Source: Desulfobulbaceae bacterium UBA5611
GTDB lineage: Bacteria > Desulfobacterota > Desulfobulbia > Desulfobulbales > Desulfocapsaceae
Assembly (NCBI GenBank): GCA_002424635.1
Contig: DIKT01000002.1
Coordinates: 1 to 27,872 of the forward strand
Reading direction: 5' to 3'
Length of the DNA: 27,872 nt
Under the pieces are notes generated by a model. The model was given only the letters and a program-made list of their open reading frames with translations. It did not search any database and was not told where the DNA came from. Positions 24,349 through 27,872 of this stretch are shown piece after piece (position 1 is the stretch's first letter; each line of letters opens with the position of its first letter). Made by a program: the position numbers and the translations under genes.

Positions 24349-25352
24349 TGACTTCCTTGTCTGAACGAGCCCTGATTAATTTAATCAGAGGCACCACTGT
24401 CGCTGCGGCCCCTGATCTTATAAAGGGCATTGGGGATGATTGCGCCGTCTTTGGCACTGCAGCGACAGGACAGTGGCTGATAACCACTGATACCTTGGTC
24501 GATTTAGTGCATTTTGACCGAGCCTGGCATTCCCCTGAACTGCTCGGTCGCAAGTGCATCGCCGTCAATTTCAGTGATATTGCCGCGATGGGAGGACGCC
24601 CCCGTTTTGTGATGCTCGCCCTTTGCCTGCCACCGGATCTGGAGGAAGTATGGTTGCAAGGCTGGTTATCCGGAGTAACAGCTTTGCTGGCAGAATATGG
24701 CTGTATCATCATTGGCGGGGATACGGTGCGGGGCCGGGAACTGGTGATTACGGTCACAGTGCTCGGAGAGGCGCCGCCTGAGCAAATCATGTATCGCGCT
24801 GGGGCTGCGGCCGGAGATAGCATCTATGTCAGCGGCCCGCTTGGTTCGGCTGCTGCCGGACTGGCCTTATTTCAGAAAGCAAAGCTGGAAGGAACGGATC
24901 CGGTTCAGTGGTCTCAATGGCAGGATTTGCTGAATGCTCATTTGAATCCGCTACCAGCGGTTAAACTGGGGCAGTTCCTGGGCTCGAGTGGTTGCGTGAG
25001 CTCCATGCAGGATATTTCCGATGGCCTGGCAACAGATCTGGCCCATATCTGTCTGGCAAGCGGCACCGGCAGTGTCATCTATGAACAACAGCTGCCTTCC
25101 TTATCGGTCATTGACAGCGCTGCTCTCTTTCTGCAGAAAGAAAAACTCGATTTGGTCCTTAAAGGGGGCGAGGATTATCAGCTGCTGTTTACCGTCCATC
25201 CCGGCCGGGAAGCCGAGCTGGAAGCAAGGCTGCTGACGGAGCTTAACCACCGGATTTATCATGTTGGCACTATTACCACCGGCCATGGAGTGATTTTAGA
25301 AAAAAGTGATAGCAGTCGCTGTGATATAACCTTTCAGGGTTATGAACATTGA
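24348..25352 (+). CDS. thiL: thiamine-monophosphate kinase ThiL
   Basis: ThiL phosphorylates thiamine monophosphate with ATP to give the active cofactor thiamine diphosphate. The 334 residues and motifs match the family: GIGDDCAVF (27-35), TTDTLVDLVHF (46-56), NFSDIAAMGGRP (74-85), IIGGDTVRG (121-129), DISDGLATDL (222-231) and KGGEDYQLLF (262-271). The aspartates in these motifs bind magnesium and nucleotide. It is the last gene of the run that starts at 13658 and its stop lies eight bases from the convergent deaminase gene. The start is coupled to the preceding unknown gene. No TPP riboswitch was noticed upstream. Confidence 0.95.
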   Translation: MTSLSERALINLIRGTTVAAAPDLIKGIGDDCAVFGTAATGQWLITTDTLVDLVHFDRAWHSPELLGRKCIAVNFSDIAAMGGRPRFVMLALCLPPDLEEVWLQGWLSGVTALLAEYGCIIIGGDTVRGRELVITVTVLGEAPPEQIMYRAGAAAGDSIYVSGPLGSAAAGLALFQKAKLEGTDPVQWSQWQDLLNAHLNPLPAVKLGQFLGSSGCVSSMQDISDGLATDLAHICLASGTGSVIYEQQLPSLSVIDSAALFLQKEKLDLVLKGGEDYQLLFTVHPGREAELEARLLTELNHRIYHVGTITTGHGVILEKSDSSRCDITFQGYEH

Positions 25353-25360
25353 CAAAGTCG

Positions 25361-25885
25361 TCAGCAACATTCATCACTGATGGGCGGCAGGTGTGCCAGA
25401 TCAAGAGTGATTGTTGCGCGCCGGCTGATAAACTGCCGATATTTGATACCGGCATGATCGAGCATTATTTTTGAGGCCCGCACCGAATCTGTTGCCTTGT
25501 ATTTATCCGACATAAAGATAATTTCTTTAATCCCCGCCTGAATTATCACCTTGGTACATTCATTACAGGGGAAAAGTCCCACATAGATCCGGCAATTACT
25601 GAGATTATAGGTAATGGAGTTAAGTACGGCATTGACCTCGGCATGGCAGACATAAGGATATTTGGTATCCAGCAGGGTGCCTTCTCGTGCCCATGGTAAT
25701 TTATCATCGGAGCAACCCCATGGAAAGCCGTTATAGCCGACCCCGACAATCTTGTTCTGTTCATTAGCGACACAGGCACCTACCTGGGTACTGGGATCTT
25801 TACTGCGCTGGGCTGATAACAGGGCGATGGCCATGAAGTACTCATCCCAGGACAAATAATCACTCCGCTTTTGTTCTTTATTCAT
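25361..25885 (-). CDS. dCMP deaminase, animal-type
   Basis: This zinc enzyme deaminates dCMP to dUMP, feeding thymidylate synthesis. Its 174 residues carry zinc ligands H81 (HAE, proton shuttle E83), C107 and C110 (PCNEC). Long stretches resemble human DCTD as I remember it, including DYLSWDEYFMAIALLSAQRS, DTKYPYVCHAEVNAV, and LFPCNECTKVIIQAGIKEI followed by IFMSDKY. I use the ATG at 25885 because family similarity begins near there; ATG at 25903 is a fair alternative and a longer frame to 25927 overlaps the upstream gene. Neither has a strong ribosome site. The protein ends with two cysteines. It lies immediately after a lipoprotein gene with no evident functional link. Confidence 0.93.
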   Translation of the reverse strand: MNKEQKRSDYLSWDEYFMAIALLSAQRSKDPSTQVGACVANEQNKIVGVGYNGFPWGCSDDKLPWAREGTLLDTKYPYVCHAEVNAVLNSITYNLSNCRIYVGLFPCNECTKVIIQAGIKEIIFMSDKYKATDSVRASKIMLDHAGIKYRQFISRRATITLDLAHLPPISDECC

Positions 25886-25908
25886 AGGAAATTCTACCGT
25901 CATTATTT

Positions 25909-26793
25909 TTAGAGGTTGGGGAGCCATTGCTTGATGGTCTTTTGTAACCGACCGTCGGCCTTGCTTTGTTGAATGAAAAGATTGGTCTGGTGCTGTAGTT
26001 CCGTATCTGTTGTTCTCATCTCCCAGCCTATATATTCTTCCGTCACCAAGTTGAGAATAGGGGTAAGACCGGCCGCTTTATTGAGAACAGCAAAATGACA
26101 GATGGTGGGCGCGTCATGCAGGAAGAGGTCAATATGTTTGGTCTTTAAGGCCACAATAGCAGCGTCCACAGTCTCAAAGGGGATAATCTTCACATTTCTT
26201 ATACTCTTGGTCATAAATTGCTCACCACTACTGGCCTTGATAACACCAAAAGTAAAACCGGAACCATCCAGGCTATAGATGCCATTAGAAAAAATAGCTA
26301 TGTCCTGTGATCTAACAAGCAGGATCTGTCCGGCTCGCAGGTAAGGATCACTGAAAGTAATTGGAGCATTGTTACGTTTTATGATTTTCCTGCCCGGCAG
26401 AATAATATCGATAAGCCCTTTCTCCAGGGCTTCGGTCGCCCTTTTTTCAGGTACTTTGACAAACAGTACTTCCTTGCCGGAGAATTTGCCGAATTGCTGG
26501 GCCAAATCTTCTTCTATACCCTGAATTTTTTTATCTTTTTTGTAAATATAAGGTGGAACATCATGAGAATAGCCTACACGTAATACTGTAGCCGAGGGTG
26601 CAATTTCCGGGTCTGCCAGAGGTTCAGGCTGTATGACATGGTTGAGGGCGGGGGCTGGCTCCGGTGGCATCTGTTCGTCTGTTATTTTTGTGGTCGCGAG
26701 ATAGTCTCGGAAATCAGGACTGCAGCTGCTTATACTGCAGTAAAAGAGCAGTCCCAGCAGCATCAGGGAGCGGTTAGTGAGATAATTTAACAT
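25909..26793 (-). CDS. family-3 extracellular solute-binding lipoprotein
   Basis: This 294-residue protein begins with a lipoprotein signal whose lipobox ISSC places the acylated cysteine at 24. A Pro/Glu/Ala-rich linker (about 41-68) is followed by an SBP_bac_3 domain: TVLRVGYSHDVPPYIYKKDKKIQGIEEDLAQQFG, then VPEKRATEALEKGLIDIILPG, FSDPYLRAGQILLV, and a C-terminal LQKTIKQWLPN. Such proteins bind amino acids or other small ligands for ABC importers, or act as sensor inputs. No transporter genes are adjacent, and the long linker suggests an anchored sensor or orphan receptor. The start ATG has no clear Shine-Dalgarno. Ligand unknown. Confidence 0.85.
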   Translation of the reverse strand: MLNYLTNRSLMLLGLLFYCSISSCSPDFRDYLATTKITDEQMPPEPAPALNHVIQPEPLADPEIAPSATVLRVGYSHDVPPYIYKKDKKIQGIEEDLAQQFGKFSGKEVLFVKVPEKRATEALEKGLIDIILPGRKIIKRNNAPITFSDPYLRAGQILLVRSQDIAIFSNGIYSLDGSGFTFGVIKASSGEQFMTKSIRNVKIIPFETVDAAIVALKTKHIDLFLHDAPTICHFAVLNKAAGLTPILNLVTEEYIGWEMRTTDTELQHQTNLFIQQSKADGRLQKTIKQWLPNL

Positions 26794-26839
26794 AGGTCGG
26801 AGTGTACCAACAGCACAGTTGGCTATTTTTTAGTCCTGG

Positions 26840-27670
26840 TTATTTGTTATTGTTGCTGCTTTTTCGCCTTTTCCGCCAGGTAGTAGTACCGGTAACCTTA
26901 TCAATGAACTGTTTGATAGCCTGAAAATATAGTCTACCGGCCACCGCTATGAGCGAGTTATGATCAGCCCCCGGCACCACCTGGAATTCTTTGCTTTTAG
27001 CCCCGGAATAAGACTGGAGTTTCTCTGCCTCAGCTGCAGGAATTAGCAGATCTCTGGCGCCATGTAGGATATAAGTTGGCTTGGTAACATGGGCGATTTT
27101 AGCGCTATTATTAAAGCATTCTTCTTCGACAATGTCAGAATCAGTAAAATCAAGTCCCAAGGCACGAGCCAAGGGCAGGGTGTCAGCAAAACCGCTTTCA
27201 ATAATCAAGCCCTTAATATCATCCGGGAATTTTTCGGCCAGATCAATGGCACAGGCCGACCCCAATGATCGGCCCATCAGGAAGAGGGCGCCGCTGTAAT
27301 TATTTTCTGCCAGCCATTTGATGGCCGCCTGGAAGAGCAGTTCCCCATCACTGAACATGGTGGTGACGCTTGGCTGACCATTACTCCAGCCGTAACCGCG
27401 ATAATCCGTCATCAGTAGATTTAGCCCTACTTCATTATAAAGTGGACCAATATCATCATAATCGCCTACGGTCTCACCGTTGCCATGGAAAAATAGGATG
27501 GAAGGGGCGGCATGGTCAATAAGATAAAATCGACAGCCGATTGATACCCCCGGCTCCATTTCCACCTGTAGATCGATGGCCCCAGGCGGCAGCGGTGTTT
27601 GTTTCTCCTGTTGAGGATAAAAAATATGCGAGAGGACCTCGGGACAATCAAGTTTCGAATAATCAGCCAT
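26840..27670 (-). CDS. alpha/beta hydrolase, BEM46-like serine hydrolase
   Basis: This 276-residue cytoplasmic protein has a complete alpha/beta hydrolase catalytic set: oxyanion region HGNGE (62-66), DYRGYG (89-94), nucleophile S135 in GRSLGS, acid D207 in HGARDLLIP and H237 in GADHNS. The pattern matches BEM46/ABHD13-type hydrolases, whose substrates are mostly unknown. There is no signal peptide. The C-terminus is strongly basic and ends in an Asn-rich tail (WRKRRKSSNNNK). It is the first gene of a minus-strand group with the lipoprotein 46 bases downstream. Esterase, thioesterase or peptidase activity cannot be told apart here. Confidence 0.85.
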   Translation of the reverse strand: MADYSKLDCPEVLSHIFYPQQEKQTPLPPGAIDLQVEMEPGVSIGCRFYLIDHAAPSILFFHGNGETVGDYDDIGPLYNEVGLNLLMTDYRGYGWSNGQPSVTTMFSDGELLFQAAIKWLAENNYSGALFLMGRSLGSACAIDLAEKFPDDIKGLIIESGFADTLPLARALGLDFTDSDIVEEECFNNSAKIAHVTKPTYILHGARDLLIPAAEAEKLQSYSGAKSKEFQVVPGADHNSLIAVAGRLYFQAIKQFIDKVTGTTTWRKRRKSSNNNK

Positions 27671-27780
27671 GGGATATCATTTGTATCTTTGTTAATAATG
27701 AGGTTTTAATTTGACTCTGTTTGAATGTCCCTAATCTAGACTCCGCTCAAAGAGCAAGAAAAAAATGCTTTTTTGTATCT

Positions 27781-27802
27781 GCGTCTGTTATCTGCCAGAC
27801 GC
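27781..27802. repeat. perfect 7-bp stem-loop in the right-edge intergenic region
   Basis: GCGTCTG (27781-27787) pairs perfectly with CAGACGC (27796-27802) around an 8-base loop. Neither strand has a T tract directly after it, so it does not look like a standard terminator. It lies 111 bases upstream of the hydrolase start. Confidence 0.4.
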
Positions 27803-27811
27803 CACTCCAAT

Positions 27812-27841
27812 AGAAACAGCCGGAAGAGATTGGCTGTTTCT
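27812..27841. terminator. 10-bp stem-loop, possible rho-independent terminator
   Basis: AGAAACAGCC (27812-27821) and GGCTGTTTCT (27832-27841) form a perfect 10-bp stem with a 10-base loop. The 3' arm contributes TTTCTT on the plus strand, a short T tract only. It could end a gene lying beyond the window on the minus strand or be part of a leader; its partner gene is not visible. Confidence 0.4.
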
Positions 27842-27872
27842 TGGAAGCGGCATAAGGGGCCGTAAAAGAAAC

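Noticed and set aside
24341..24823. 160-codon minus-strand open frame opposite thiL
   Set aside because: It is antisense to ThiL, which has every family motif; the Ser/Arg/Pro-rich composition is typical of shadow frames.
1..27872. CRISPR array, insertion sequence, prophage, tRNA or rRNA
   Set aside because: No regularly spaced repeats, transposase or integrase frames, cloverleaf-like sequences or rRNA segments were seen on reading the window; a weak tRNA could still be missed without a scan.

Overview
The window reads as a stretch of ordinary chromosome from a Gram-negative, LPS-making bacterium. It carries an Mla-type lipid transporter, heptosyltransferase II and the heptose-bisphosphate phosphatase, and several exported or lipoprotein solute-binding proteins. 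The gene mix (STAS-fused MlaE, EAL-HDOD proteins, a YcaO-TPR protein, thermophile/methanogen-type LeuC/LeuD) and moderate GC suggest a Desulfobacterota relative, perhaps Desulfobulbales. That placement is inference; no rRNA, tRNA or sulfate-reduction gene is present to confirm it. I see no insertion sequence, CRISPR array, prophage or attachment site, and no gene-free gap above about 300 bases.

Layout. 1-975 (minus): trmL followed by the start of serC; serC runs off the left edge and carries an apparent one-base frameshift after codon 8. 1235-4743 (plus): a four-gene lipid ABC operon (STAS-MlaE permease, MlaF ATPase, MlaD/MCE protein, PqiC-like lipoprotein) behind a good sigma70-type promoter. 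4773-5834 (minus): a CNNM/CBS membrane protein. 6092-8752 (plus): leucyl aminopeptidase pepA and fructose-1,6-bisphosphatase fbp, ending in a bidirectional terminator. 8808-13422 (minus): leuC, leuD and a GH17-GT2 glucan synthase-like membrane enzyme. 13658-25352 (plus): an unbroken co-directional run of a YejA-like peptide-binding protein, tsaE, two tandem EAL-HDOD proteins, a YcaO-TPR protein, a 22-codon ORF, waaF, gmhB, a membrane-anchored DUF3352-like protein, a 129-residue unknown and thiL. 25361-27670 (minus): an alpha/beta hydrolase, a lipoprotein family-3 solute-binding protein and a dCMP deaminase resembling the animal enzyme. The right edge (27671-27872) is non-coding with two perfect stem-loops.

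How the parts fit. The mla-type operon, waaF/gmhB, the glucan synthase-like protein and the DUF3352-like protein all concern the cell envelope. pepA, fbp, leuCD, serC, thiL and the deaminase are core metabolism; trmL and tsaE modify tRNA. The least explained part is 15996-20224: two gaplessly aligned EAL-HDOD paralogues, of which the second has lost most catalytic EAL residues, directly followed by a YcaO-TPR protein. This is the best candidate for unstudied biology, though each family is known. The serC frameshift and the animal-like dCMP deaminase also deserve a second look.
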